Positions 26,062 to 34,252 of a stretch of DNA of 44,148 nucleotides are shown here, piece by piece. A model generated the notes under the pieces. It worked only from the letters and a program-made list of their open reading frames with translations. It was not told the origin of the DNA and searched no databases. Position 1 is the stretch's first letter, and each line of letters opens with the position of its first letter. The DNA comes from Heliomarina baculiformis. Its GTDB lineage: Bacteria; Pseudomonadota; Alphaproteobacteria; Rhodobacterales; Rhodobacteraceae. The position numbers and the translations under genes were made by a program. The stretch is from the NCBI RefSeq assembly GCF_019966545.1, contig NZ_JAIMIC010000020.1:1-44148 (forward strand). The letters are read 5' to 3'.

Positions 26062-26077
26062 ACGAAAGAAAACGAAC
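26062..26077. promoter_or_regulatory. Candidate GlpR operator in the glpR-glpD region
   Basis: ACGAAAGAAAACGAAC contains two ACGAA half-sites starting at 26062 and 26072, one helical turn apart. The reverse strand reads as TTCGT repeats, in keeping with direct-repeat operators reported for DeoR-type GlpR proteins. It lies 70 bases before the glpD TTG inside the 257-base divergent region 25890-26146. Confidence 0.4.
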
Positions 26078-26146
26078 ATTCACCATTGCGCGATGACGTT
26101 CTTGTTGGCATAGATTGAGCCGTTCTTTATCGCGGGGAGGAGCGTT

Positions 26147-27757
26147 TTGAGCAGTGGGGACGGGTCGGTCACTGACCTTTTCATCATTGGCGGCGGTATC
26201 AACGGATGCGGCATCGCACGTGATGCGGCGGGGCGCGGCCTTTCCGTTGTCGTCGCAGAGATGAACGACCTTGCCAGCGCGACCTCCTCGGCCTCGACCA
26301 AGCTGTTCCACGGCGGGCTGCGCTATCTCGAATATTTCGAATGCCGACTGGTCCGCGAAGCATTGATCGAGCGTGAGATTCTGCTCAAGGCGATGCCCCA
26401 TATCAGCTGGCCCATGCGATTCATCCTTCCTTACCATAAGGATATGAGGTTCGAATCCGACACGCCTACGTCCAATCTCCTCGGGATCTTCATGCCGTGG
26501 ATGCGCGGAAGAAGACCGGCATGGCTCATCCGTTTGGGACTGTTCATTTACGATAACATGGGCGGGCGAAAGATCCTGCCAGCCACGAAAACGCTGTCGC
26601 TCCACGGTACGCCCGAAGGGGAACCGCTTCAGGACAGGTTCGAGCAGGCCTTTGAATATTCCGATTGCTGGGTCGAGGACTCCCGGCTGGTCGTGCTGAA
26701 CGCGCGCGATGCCAAGGCCCGTGGCGCGTTGATCCTGACGCGGACCAAAGTGCTTTCGGCTGCGCGCGAATCGGCTGGCTGGCGAATTGAAACGCAAAAC
26801 ATCGAAAACGGCGAAAAGGAAACTTTTCGCGCGCGGATGCTCGTGAACGCGGGCGGTCCTTGGGTCGGCGACATCATTCAGTCCAAGATACGCTTGAACT
26901 CGCGCGAAGGCGTGCGCCTCGTGCGCGGCAGCCATATCGTGACCCGTAAGCTCTTCGATCACGGCAAATGCTACTTCCTGCAAGGCACGGACGGGCGGAT
27001 CATCTTTGCCATTCCCTACCAGACCGATTTCACCCTGATCGGGACAACCGATGCCGAACATGCTGATCCGGCACAGCCGCCGGTCTGTACGCCCGAGGAA
27101 CAGGCCTATCTGATCGATTTCGCCAACCGCTACTTCAAGCAGAACATCACCAAAGAGGATATCGTCTGGACATATTCCGGGGTGCGCCCGCTTTATGATG
27201 ACGGGGCCAGCAGCGCGACGGCTGCGACACGGGACTATACGCTCAAAGTCGATGCCGACGGCGGCGCGCCGGTGCTCAATGTCTTTGGAGGCAAGATCAC
27301 GACCTATCGCCGTCTGGCGGAAACCGCCCTGGAAAAGATTTCCGAACATCTTTCGGTTTCCTCCGGCCCCTGGACCGCAGGCGTGCCGCTCCCCGGCGGT
27401 GATTTCCCGGTGGAGCAGGTCGACAGACAGATCGAAGACCTCAAGAAATCCTACCCGTTTCTCACCGATTTCTGGGCGCACCGCCTGATCCGTGCCTACG
27501 GCACGGAAGCGCATGAGATTCTAGGCGAGGCGACATCCGCAGCCGACCTCGGTCGCGATTTCGGGGCAACGTTGACCGAGGCCGAGGTCAACTGGCTGAT
27601 CTCCCACGAGTTCGCTCACACTGCAGAGGATATCCTCTGGCGGCGAAGCAAGCTTGGGTTGCGCTTGACGCAGGCGGAGTCAGATGTGCTCAATGAGTGG
27701 ATAAGCGCGCGGCATCAGTCCGGATCCGGCCGCGAAAAAGCAAGAAGGACAATCTAG
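26147..27757 (+). CDS. glpD: Glycerol-3-phosphate dehydrogenase (FAD-dependent)
   Basis: This 536-residue membrane-associated flavoenzyme oxidises glycerol-3-phosphate to dihydroxyacetone phosphate and feeds electrons to quinone. The FAD-binding GGGINGCG is at 14-21, and the GlpD patterns SSASTKLFHGGLRYLE near 46-61 and VFGGKITTYR near 379-388 are present. The C-terminal helical domain is complete. Translation starts at TTG 26147, six bases after GGGAGG; no ATG fits before the FAD strand. It heads the glp operon and abuts glpS with no gap (TAG then ATG). Confidence 0.95.
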   Translation: MSSGDGSVTDLFIIGGGINGCGIARDAAGRGLSVVVAEMNDLASATSSASTKLFHGGLRYLEYFECRLVREALIEREILLKAMPHISWPMRFILPYHKDMRFESDTPTSNLLGIFMPWMRGRRPAWLIRLGLFIYDNMGGRKILPATKTLSLHGTPEGEPLQDRFEQAFEYSDCWVEDSRLVVLNARDAKARGALILTRTKVLSAARESAGWRIETQNIENGEKETFRARMLVNAGGPWVGDIIQSKIRLNSREGVRLVRGSHIVTRKLFDHGKCYFLQGTDGRIIFAIPYQTDFTLIGTTDAEHADPAQPPVCTPEEQAYLIDFANRYFKQNITKEDIVWTYSGVRPLYDDGASSATAATRDYTLKVDADGGAPVLNVFGGKITTYRRLAETALEKISEHLSVSSGPWTAGVPLPGGDFPVEQVDRQIEDLKKSYPFLTDFWAHRLIRAYGTEAHEILGEATSAADLGRDFGATLTEAEVNWLISHEFAHTAEDILWRRSKLGLRLTQAESDVLNEWISARHQSGSGREKARRTI

Positions 27758-28846
27758 ATGACCCTGGAACTCAAGGGCGTATCGAAGATGGTGGAGGGAC
27801 AGACCCACATCTATCCCACCGACCTGACTCTCACAAAGGGAACGATGAATGTCCTGCTTGGCCCGACCTCGTCGGGTAAAACCTCTCTGATGCGGTTGAT
27901 GGCGGGGCTGGACGCGCCCGCAAGCGGCCGGATTTTCTGGGAAGGCAAGGATGTGACCGGCCAGCGCGTGCAGGACCGGAAAGTCGCGATGGTCTACCAG
28001 CAGTTCATCAACTACCCGTCGATGAGCGTGTACGACAACATCGCGTCCCCGATGAAACTCATGGGCGTGGACAAGTCCGAGGTTGACCGCCGCGTACGTG
28101 AAACCGCCGAGTTGATGCAGTTGACGCCAATGCTGTCGCGCAAACCGCTGGAACTTTCGGGCGGTCAGCAGCAGCGCTGCGCCTTGGCTCGGGCGCTGGT
28201 CAAGAACGCAGGGCTGGTTCTGCTGGATGAACCGCTGGCCAATCTCGACTACAAGCTGCGCGAGGAATTGCGGATCGAAATCCCCAAGATATTCGAGGCC
28301 TCCGGGTCGATCTTTGTCTATGCGACGACCGAGCCCGAAGAGGCGCTCCTTCTTGGCGGTAACACCGCGACGCTATGGGAGGGCCGCGTCACCCAGTTCG
28401 GCCCCACGCCCGAGGTCTATCGTCAGCCGGTCGATGCGACCACTGCGAGGGTCTTTAGCGATCCGCCGATGAATTTCCTGCCTGTATCCAAGACCGGATC
28501 AAAGCTCATGTTCGGCAAGGGACAAAGCGCTCCGGCAATCGGCAAGCTCGCCGAACTGCCGGACGGCCGCTACATGGCGGGCTTCCGTCCCAACCATCTG
28601 GAAATTGCGCAGCACGCGCCCGACGCCATGAAATTCTCGGCCAACCTGCATGTGACCGAACTCACCGGATCAGAAACCTTTGTGCATCTCGACCACCACG
28701 GTGAGCGCTGGGTCGGATTGATACACGGCGTGCATGAATTGCCCCTTGGCGAGGAGCTGAACGTCTGGCTCGATCCGCGCCATGTCTACATTTTCGGCGA
28801 AGACGGCGGGCTGATTGCACCCGCCGCCTATGCGCTGGCGGCCTGA
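27758..28846 (+). CDS. glpS: Glycerol ABC transporter ATP-binding protein GlpS
   Basis: This 362-residue ATPase has Walker A GPTSSGKTS at 35-43, signature LSGGQQQR at 133-140 and Walker B LVLLDEP at 153-159. A C-terminal MalK-like TOBE region follows. The H-switch reads YATTEPEEA, with Thr191 where the catalytic-site His is expected. Its partner GlpT has the opposite defect, so the two should form a heterodimer with one canonical ATP site. The order glpD-S-T-P-Q-(x)-U-V matches the glycerol uptake locus described in Rhizobium leguminosarum. Confidence 0.93.
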   Translation: MTLELKGVSKMVEGQTHIYPTDLTLTKGTMNVLLGPTSSGKTSLMRLMAGLDAPASGRIFWEGKDVTGQRVQDRKVAMVYQQFINYPSMSVYDNIASPMKLMGVDKSEVDRRVRETAELMQLTPMLSRKPLELSGGQQQRCALARALVKNAGLVLLDEPLANLDYKLREELRIEIPKIFEASGSIFVYATTEPEEALLLGGNTATLWEGRVTQFGPTPEVYRQPVDATTARVFSDPPMNFLPVSKTGSKLMFGKGQSAPAIGKLAELPDGRYMAGFRPNHLEIAQHAPDAMKFSANLHVTELTGSETFVHLDHHGERWVGLIHGVHELPLGEELNVWLDPRHVYIFGEDGGLIAPAAYALAA

Positions 28847-28856
28847 GGGGGGAACG

Positions 28857-29948
28857 ATGGCCAAGATCACACTCGATAACCTCGCACATTCCTACCTGCC
28901 GAACCCGACGTCCGAGGACGACTATGCGCTGAAGGAATTGAACCACGACTGGGAAGACGGCGCGGCCTATGCCCTGCTTGGCGCCTCCGGTTGTGGCAAG
29001 TCTACGCTGCTCAACATTATCTCGGGCCTCTTGCACCCAAGCCAGGGCCGTATCCTGTTTGATGGCAAGGATGTCACCAACGCCCCCACAGCCGAGCGCA
29101 ACATCGCGCAGGTTTTCCAGTTCCCCGTGGTCTATGACACCATGTCGGTGCGCGACAACCTTGCATTTCCGCTGCGCAACCGCGGCCGGGACGAATCCTA
29201 TGTGGCTGAACGTGTTCAGGAAATCGCCCGTATGATCGGGATGGAGGATATGCTGAACCGCAAGGCGCGCGGATTGACGGCAGATGCCAAGCAAAAGATC
29301 TCGCTGGGCCGTGGTATGGTGCGCAAGGACGTGAATGCGCTGTTGTTCGACGAGCCGCTGACCGTGATCGACCCGCATATGAAATGGGAGCTTCGGACCC
29401 AGCTCAAGAAGCTGCACCATGATTTCGGGCATACGATGATTTACGTGACCCATGATCAGACCGAGGCACTGACCTTCGCCGACAAGGTCGTCGTCATGTA
29501 CGATGGCCGCGTCGTTCAGATCGGTACGCCGGATGAGCTGTTTGAAAGGCCCGAACATACATTTGTGGGCTACTTCATAGGCTCCCCGGGTATGAACGTC
29601 ATCCCAGCCAAGGTCGAAGGCAACAAGGCCTATATCAACGGATCGCATGTCGATCTGGGCCATGGCTACGGCCCCGTCGAAGGCAAGGTCGAAATCGGTG
29701 TCCGTCCGGAATTTGCCCGCCTGAGCCATGACGATGGCCTGCCGGTCAACATCCGCCGGATCGAGGACGTGGGCCGTCACAAGATCATCCGCGCAGACTT
29801 TTTCGGGCATGATATCAACATCATCGCCGGCGAAGACGACGAGATCAGCGCCGATATGAACCGCGTCAGCTTCGACGCCGCGCATGTGAATGTCTACGCG
29901 AATGACTGGCGCATCGCGCCTAAAGGAACTCTGGGGGAGGCGGCCTGA
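28857..29948 (+). CDS. glpT: Glycerol ABC transporter ATP-binding protein GlpT
   Basis: This 363-residue ATPase has Walker A GASGCGKST at 42-50, Walker B ALLFDEP at 161-167, an intact H-switch (YVTHDQTEAL, His199) and a TOBE-like C-terminal part. The ABC signature is degenerate (LTADAKQK at 140-147 instead of LSGGQ). The start at 28857 follows GGGGGGAAC; upstream in-frame codons belong to glpS. This GlpT is an ABC ATPase and is unrelated to the glycerol-3-phosphate antiporter of the same name in enterics. Confidence 0.93.
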   Translation: MAKITLDNLAHSYLPNPTSEDDYALKELNHDWEDGAAYALLGASGCGKSTLLNIISGLLHPSQGRILFDGKDVTNAPTAERNIAQVFQFPVVYDTMSVRDNLAFPLRNRGRDESYVAERVQEIARMIGMEDMLNRKARGLTADAKQKISLGRGMVRKDVNALLFDEPLTVIDPHMKWELRTQLKKLHHDFGHTMIYVTHDQTEALTFADKVVVMYDGRVVQIGTPDELFERPEHTFVGYFIGSPGMNVIPAKVEGNKAYINGSHVDLGHGYGPVEGKVEIGVRPEFARLSHDDGLPVNIRRIEDVGRHKIIRADFFGHDINIIAGEDDEISADMNRVSFDAAHVNVYANDWRIAPKGTLGEAA

Positions 29949-30817
29949 TGGAGAAGACAGTCAACCAAAAGGCATGGTTCCTCGTCCTGCCGGTTCTGGT
30001 GCTGGTCGCCTTTTCGGCGGTGATCCCGCTGATGACGGTGGTGAACTATTCGGTGCAGGACACTTTTGGTAACAACCAGTTCTTCTGGGCGGGCCTTGAG
30101 TGGTTCAAGGAAATGCTCGACTCCGAACGCATGTGGAACGCGCTCGGGCGGCAGCTTATGTTCTCGGGCATCATCCTGCTGATCGAAGTGCCATTGGGCG
30201 TTTTCGTGGCGCTCAACATGCCCAAGAGCGGGTTCTGGTCCTCCTTCTGCCTCGTGCTGATGTCCCTGCCGCTGCTGATCCCGTGGAACGTGGTTGGCAC
30301 GATCTGGCAGATCTTCGGTCGCGTCGACATCGGTCTGCTCGGCTATACGCTCGACGCGCTGGGCATCGACTACAACTACACGCAGGATACGGTCGCGGCA
30401 TGGATCACCATCGTCGTGATGGATGTCTGGCACTGGACCTCGCTGGTTGCGCTACTGGCTTATGCCGGACTGAAATCGATCCCCGACGCCTATTACCAAG
30501 CGGCCAAGATCGATCAGGCGAGCCGCTGGAAAGTGTTCCGCTACATCGAACTCCCCAAGATGATGGGCGTGCTGATGATCGCGATCCTGCTCCGCTTCAT
30601 GGACAGTTTCATGATCTATACCGAACCGTTTGTCGTCACAGGCGGCGGTCCGGGCAACGCGACCACGCTGCTTTCTATCGACCTCGTGAAGATGGCGCTC
30701 GGCCAGTTCGACCTTGGGCCTGCGGCCGCGTTCTCGCTGATGTATTTTCTCGTCATCCTTCTGATCTCATGGGTCTTTTACACCGTTATGATCAACCTTG
30801 AGAAGCGGGAGGGCTGA
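29948..30817 (+). CDS. glpP: Glycerol ABC transporter permease GlpP
   Basis: This 289-residue inner-membrane permease of the MalF/UgpA type has about six helices. The cytoplasmic EAA loop (YYQAAKIDQASRWKVFRYIE, residues about 181-200) docks on the ATPases. The start overlaps the glpT stop codon by one base. It pairs with the next permease. Confidence 0.93.
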   Translation: MEKTVNQKAWFLVLPVLVLVAFSAVIPLMTVVNYSVQDTFGNNQFFWAGLEWFKEMLDSERMWNALGRQLMFSGIILLIEVPLGVFVALNMPKSGFWSSFCLVLMSLPLLIPWNVVGTIWQIFGRVDIGLLGYTLDALGIDYNYTQDTVAAWITIVVMDVWHWTSLVALLAYAGLKSIPDAYYQAAKIDQASRWKVFRYIELPKMMGVLMIAILLRFMDSFMIYTEPFVVTGGGPGNATTLLSIDLVKMALGQFDLGPAAAFSLMYFLVILLISWVFYTVMINLEKREG

Positions 30818-30820
30818 GCC

Positions 30821-31675
30821 ATGGCCGCCGATACCACGATGACCGCAGCATCGACCCGTTCGCGCAGCAAGATCCGGATCAACTCCAGCGCGGTTGTAAT
30901 GACGCTCTACCTGTTGTTCCTGCTGCTGCCGATCTACTGGCTGCTGAATATGAGCCTGAAGACGAACAGCGAGATCCTGAACACCTTCACGCTCTGGCCC
31001 AACAACCTGACCTTTGCCAATTATGCGACGATCCTGACCGATCCGGCGTGGTACATGGGCTATGTCAATTCGCTGATCTACGTTCTGATGAACACGGTGA
31101 TCTCGCTTGCCGTGGCGCTGCCCGCCGCCTATGCATTTTCCCGCTATCAGTTCATGGGGGACAAGCACCTGTTCTTCTGGCTGCTGTCGAACCGCATGGC
31201 CCCGCCCGCCGTTTTTGCACTGCCCTTCTTTCAGCTCTATTCGAGCGTCGGCCTCTTCGACACGCATATCGCCGTGGCGCTTGCGCACTGCCTCTTCAAC
31301 GTGCCGCTGGCGGTCTGGATTCTCGAAGGTTTCATGCGCGGGGTGCCAAAGGAAATCGACGAAACCGCCTATATCGATGGCTACTCCTTTCCAAAGTTCT
31401 TCGTGAAGATCTTTATGCCGCTGATCGCGAGCGGGATCGGTGTCGCAGCCTTCTTCTGCTTCATGTTCTCATGGGTCGAACTGCTGCTGTCGCGTACCCT
31501 GACCACCGTCGACGCCAAGCCGATCGCCGCGATCATGACCCGGACGCAAGGCGCAAGCGGTATCGACTGGGGCGTTCTTGCCGCCGCCGGTATCCTGACC
31601 ATCGTGCCCGGCGCGCTCGTCATCTACTTTGTCCGAAACTACATCGCCAAGGGCTTTGCCCTGGGGAGGGTGTGA
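30821..31675 (+). CDS. glpQ: Glycerol ABC transporter permease GlpQ
   Basis: This 284-residue MalG/UgpE-type permease has a first helix near residues 26-46 (VVMTLYLLFLLLPIYWLLNM). Its EAA-like loop is PKEIDETAYIDGYSFPKFF, about 177-195. It starts three bases after glpP. The name follows the rhizobial locus; it is not the glycerophosphodiesterase GlpQ. Confidence 0.93.
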   Translation: MAADTTMTAASTRSRSKIRINSSAVVMTLYLLFLLLPIYWLLNMSLKTNSEILNTFTLWPNNLTFANYATILTDPAWYMGYVNSLIYVLMNTVISLAVALPAAYAFSRYQFMGDKHLFFWLLSNRMAPPAVFALPFFQLYSSVGLFDTHIAVALAHCLFNVPLAVWILEGFMRGVPKEIDETAYIDGYSFPKFFVKIFMPLIASGIGVAAFFCFMFSWVELLLSRTLTTVDAKPIAAIMTRTQGASGIDWGVLAAAGILTIVPGALVIYFVRNYIAKGFALGRV

Positions 31676-32001
31676 TGCGGGGTGTCGCTGCTCTTGCTGT
31701 GATTCTCTTCGCCGCTCCTGCCTTTGGGCAAGACTACGATCAGGCCTGCAACGGGAATGGCTATGTGATCTCGGCGGACAAAGGAGTCTTTGCTGGGGCC
31801 CCGCTCTATCTTGGCAAATCCTGCGATGCCTACTCGGCCCGAACGGGCGAGGGCCGCTGGTGCTGGCAGAACTCCGGTGTTTCCGTGGAGATGGGCGACA
31901 CACTCTGGCTGCTGGCACATGTCGAGCTCTACTGCCAGGCGCCCGGACTCGACGATCTGGCGTGCAGCTGCATCGACTATTTCAACGAGAAGGAAAACTG
32001 A
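31675..32001 (+). CDS. Small exported Cys-rich protein inside the glp operon
   Basis: This 108-residue protein of unrecognised family has a short signal peptide (MRGVAALAVILFAAPAFG, likely cut before Gln19). Six cysteines follow (25, 50, 63, 87, 97, 99), which suggests up to three disulfides in the periplasm. The start overlaps the glpQ stop (TGATG) and its stop overlaps the glpU start, so it is translated with the transporter. That coupling supports a real gene. It could assist GlpV, bind a solute or stabilise the permease; the sequence does not say which. Confidence 0.78.
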   Translation: MRGVAALAVILFAAPAFGQDYDQACNGNGYVISADKGVFAGAPLYLGKSCDAYSARTGEGRWCWQNSGVSVEMGDTLWLLAHVELYCQAPGLDDLACSCIDYFNEKEN

Positions 32002-32273
32002 TGGACTGGATGGCATGGACATGGCCGACGGCGATCTTCTTCATGGTCATCGCCTCGCTGCTGATCATCTTTACGGTGCTGGCGATCAAGTTTCCCGAAA
32101 CGCCGCGCATGGGGATCTTGCGGATTGATACCACGCGCGGCGACCGGCTGTTCATCACGCTGCTGGGGTCGGCCTTTATCAATATCGCTTGGCTCGGACT
32201 GGTCGGCACCAACCAGCCCTATGCCATGATCGTCTGCCTGATCTATGCCGCAGCGGTGTTCCGCTGGGTTTAA
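32001..32273 (+). CDS. glpU: DUF2160-type small membrane protein GlpU
   Basis: This 90-residue protein has two or three hydrophobic helices (about 8-28 and 50-88) around a short polar loop (PETPRMGILRIDTTRGDR). This is the arrangement of the DUF2160 proteins encoded between permease and binding-protein genes of glycerol ABC operons. The function is unknown even in studied loci; it may be an accessory membrane subunit. The ATG overlaps the preceding stop by one base. Confidence 0.88.
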   Translation: MDWMAWTWPTAIFFMVIASLLIIFTVLAIKFPETPRMGILRIDTTRGDRLFITLLGSAFINIAWLGLVGTNQPYAMIVCLIYAAAVFRWV

Positions 32274-32279
32274 CAAGAT

Positions 32280-32314
32280 ACGCGCCGGGGACGAGGCGGA
32301 AGCCCGAAGCGCGT
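32280..32314 (+). other. Possible stem-loop in the glpU-glpV gap
   Basis: ACGCGC (32280-32285) can pair with GCGCGT (32309-32314) around a GC-rich interior in the 86-base gap before the binding-protein gene. It may be an mRNA processing or stability element; support is limited to base pairing. Confidence 0.3.
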
Positions 32315-32359
32315 CTGACAGCCTCACAACTACTGGTTCGATAACGGGAGGAAATACCA

Positions 32360-34081
32360 ATGAACCTGAGTTTGAAATCATCAACCGCGCTGGCGCTGGG
32401 CCTAGGGCTCATGTCCGGTCCGGCGTTTGCCGATATGGAAGCGGCGCAACAGTTCCTCGATTCCGAGATCGGCGATATGTCGGCCCTCACCCGCGAGGAA
32501 CAGGAAGCCGAAATGCAATGGTTCATCGACGCTGCGGCGCCGATGGCAGGTATGGACATCAAGGTGGTGTCGGAAACGATCACGACCCATGAATACGAAA
32601 GCCAGGTTCTTGCACCTGCCTTTACGGCGATCACCGGCATCCAGGTGACCCATGACCTGATCGGCGAAGGCGACGTTGTCGAAAAGCTGCAGACACAGAT
32701 GCAGTCGGGCGAGAACATCTACGACGCCTATATCAACGACTCTGACCTGATCGGCACCCACTGGCGTTACCAGCAGGCGCGCTCTCTGACCGACTGGATG
32801 GCGGGCGAAGGTGCGGACGTGACCAACCCCGGTCTCGACCTCGACGATTTCATTGGTCTTTCCTTTACCACTGCGCCGGACGGAGAGCTTTATCAGCTTC
32901 CCGATCAGCAGTTCGCGAACCTTTACTGGTTCCGGTACGACTGGTTCAACGACGAAAAGAACCAGGCGGATTTCAAGGAAGCTTACGGCTATGATCTTGG
33001 CGTTCCGGTTAACTGGTCGGCCTATGAAGATATTGCCGAATTCTTTACCGGTCGCGACTTGAGCCACATGGGCGTCGAAGGCGAAGTCTTTGGCAACATG
33101 GACTACGGCAAGAAAGACCCCTCGCTTGGCTGGCGTTATACCGATGCGTGGCTGTCGATGGCCGGTGCCGGTTCCAAGGGCGAGCCCAACGGTCTGCCGG
33201 TTGACGAATGGGGTATCCGCGTCAACGAAAACTCGCAGCCGGTCGGCTCTTGCGTGGCCCGTGGCGGCGCGACCAATGGTCCCGCAGCCGTTTACGCGGT
33301 CACCAAAGCCATTGAATGGCTTGAGAAATATACGCCGCCCGCCGCAGCAGGCATGACCTTCTCCGAGGCTGGCCCGATCCCGGCGCAGGGCAACGTGGCA
33401 CAGCAGATGTTCTGGTACACCGCCTTTACCGCGGACACCGTGAAAGAAGGTCTGCCGGTCATGAACGAGGACGGCACGCCCAAGTGGCGCATGGCCCCCA
33501 GCCCGCATGGCGTCTACTGGGAAGAAGGCACCAAGATCGGATATCAGGACGTTGGGTCCTGGACGCTGATGAAATCGACCCCGGTGGATCGCGCCAAGGC
33601 CGCATGGCTTTATGCGCAGTTCGTGACCTCCAAGACTGTGGACGTCAAAAAATCCCATGTGGGCCTGACCTTTATCCGCGAGTCGACGATCCAGCACGAA
33701 AGCTTTACCGAGCGTGCGGACAAGCTGGGCGGTCTGGTCGAATTCTACCGTTCGCCCGCACGTGTTGCATGGTCGCCGACCGGGACCAACGTGCCTGACT
33801 ACCCGAAACTGGCGCAGCTTTGGTGGCAGAACATCGGTGACGCCATGTCGGGTGCCAAAACCCCGCAAGAAGCACTCGACGCGCTTTGCGCCGATCAGGA
33901 ACGGGTGATGGAGCGTCTGGAGCGCGCAGGCATCCAAGGCGATATCGGGCCGAAGCTGAACGAGGAAAAGGACCCTCAAGAATGGCTCTCGATGGAAGGC
34001 TCGCCCAAGGCGAAGCTCGACAACGAGGACGAGGAACCGAAGACCGTTTCCTATGACGAACTGATCAAATCCTGGCAGTAA
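32360..34081 (+). CDS. glpV: Glycerol ABC transporter substrate-binding protein GlpV
   Basis: This 573-residue periplasmic receptor has a signal peptide cut near residue 24 (GPAFA before DMEAAQ). It is longer than typical sugar receptors, with an N-terminal helical stretch before the solute-binding fold (VVSETITTHEYESQVLAPAF near 70-89). It ends the glp operon and follows a GGGAGG ribosome site. In the rhizobial locus the equivalent protein is the glycerol receptor. A hairpin terminator follows. Confidence 0.93.
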   Translation: MNLSLKSSTALALGLGLMSGPAFADMEAAQQFLDSEIGDMSALTREEQEAEMQWFIDAAAPMAGMDIKVVSETITTHEYESQVLAPAFTAITGIQVTHDLIGEGDVVEKLQTQMQSGENIYDAYINDSDLIGTHWRYQQARSLTDWMAGEGADVTNPGLDLDDFIGLSFTTAPDGELYQLPDQQFANLYWFRYDWFNDEKNQADFKEAYGYDLGVPVNWSAYEDIAEFFTGRDLSHMGVEGEVFGNMDYGKKDPSLGWRYTDAWLSMAGAGSKGEPNGLPVDEWGIRVNENSQPVGSCVARGGATNGPAAVYAVTKAIEWLEKYTPPAAAGMTFSEAGPIPAQGNVAQQMFWYTAFTADTVKEGLPVMNEDGTPKWRMAPSPHGVYWEEGTKIGYQDVGSWTLMKSTPVDRAKAAWLYAQFVTSKTVDVKKSHVGLTFIRESTIQHESFTERADKLGGLVEFYRSPARVAWSPTGTNVPDYPKLAQLWWQNIGDAMSGAKTPQEALDALCADQERVMERLERAGIQGDIGPKLNEEKDPQEWLSMEGSPKAKLDNEDEEPKTVSYDELIKSWQ

Positions 34082-34094
34082 GGATCTGATCCGG

Positions 34095-34114
34095 CCGGGG
34101 CCGTCAGGCCCCGG
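34095..34114 (+). terminator. Terminator after glpV
   Basis: CCGGGGCC pairs perfectly with GGCCCCGG around a GTCA loop, followed by TCATTT. The stem is strong and the T-tract weak. It lies 14 bases after the glpV stop and ends the glp operon. A second small hairpin, CAGCG-AAAA-CGCTG, is at 34121-34134. The rest of the convergent gap to 34252 holds a short repeated CTGTACACC and no gene. Confidence 0.75.
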
Positions 34115-34252
34115 TCATTTCAGCGAAAACGCTGTGCACATGCTGTACACCCCCTGTACACCGTCCGTGCATCAACAAGGCGCCTTCGGGCTGCCGACAT
34201 GCTAAATTCTCTCAACAAATCCTTAATACCCGCAGGCCTTACCGAGCGCGCG

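Noticed and set aside
26057-27514. 485-codon minus-strand open frame opposite glpD
   Set aside because: Antisense shadow of a complete glpD with no coding features.
32402-33979. 525-codon minus-strand open frame opposite glpV
   Set aside because: High-GC shadow of a secure gene; composition is rich in Arg, His and Gly with no domain.
34135-34200. Repeated CTGTACACC as a CRISPR or iteron array
   Set aside because: Only two close copies with no regular spacing.
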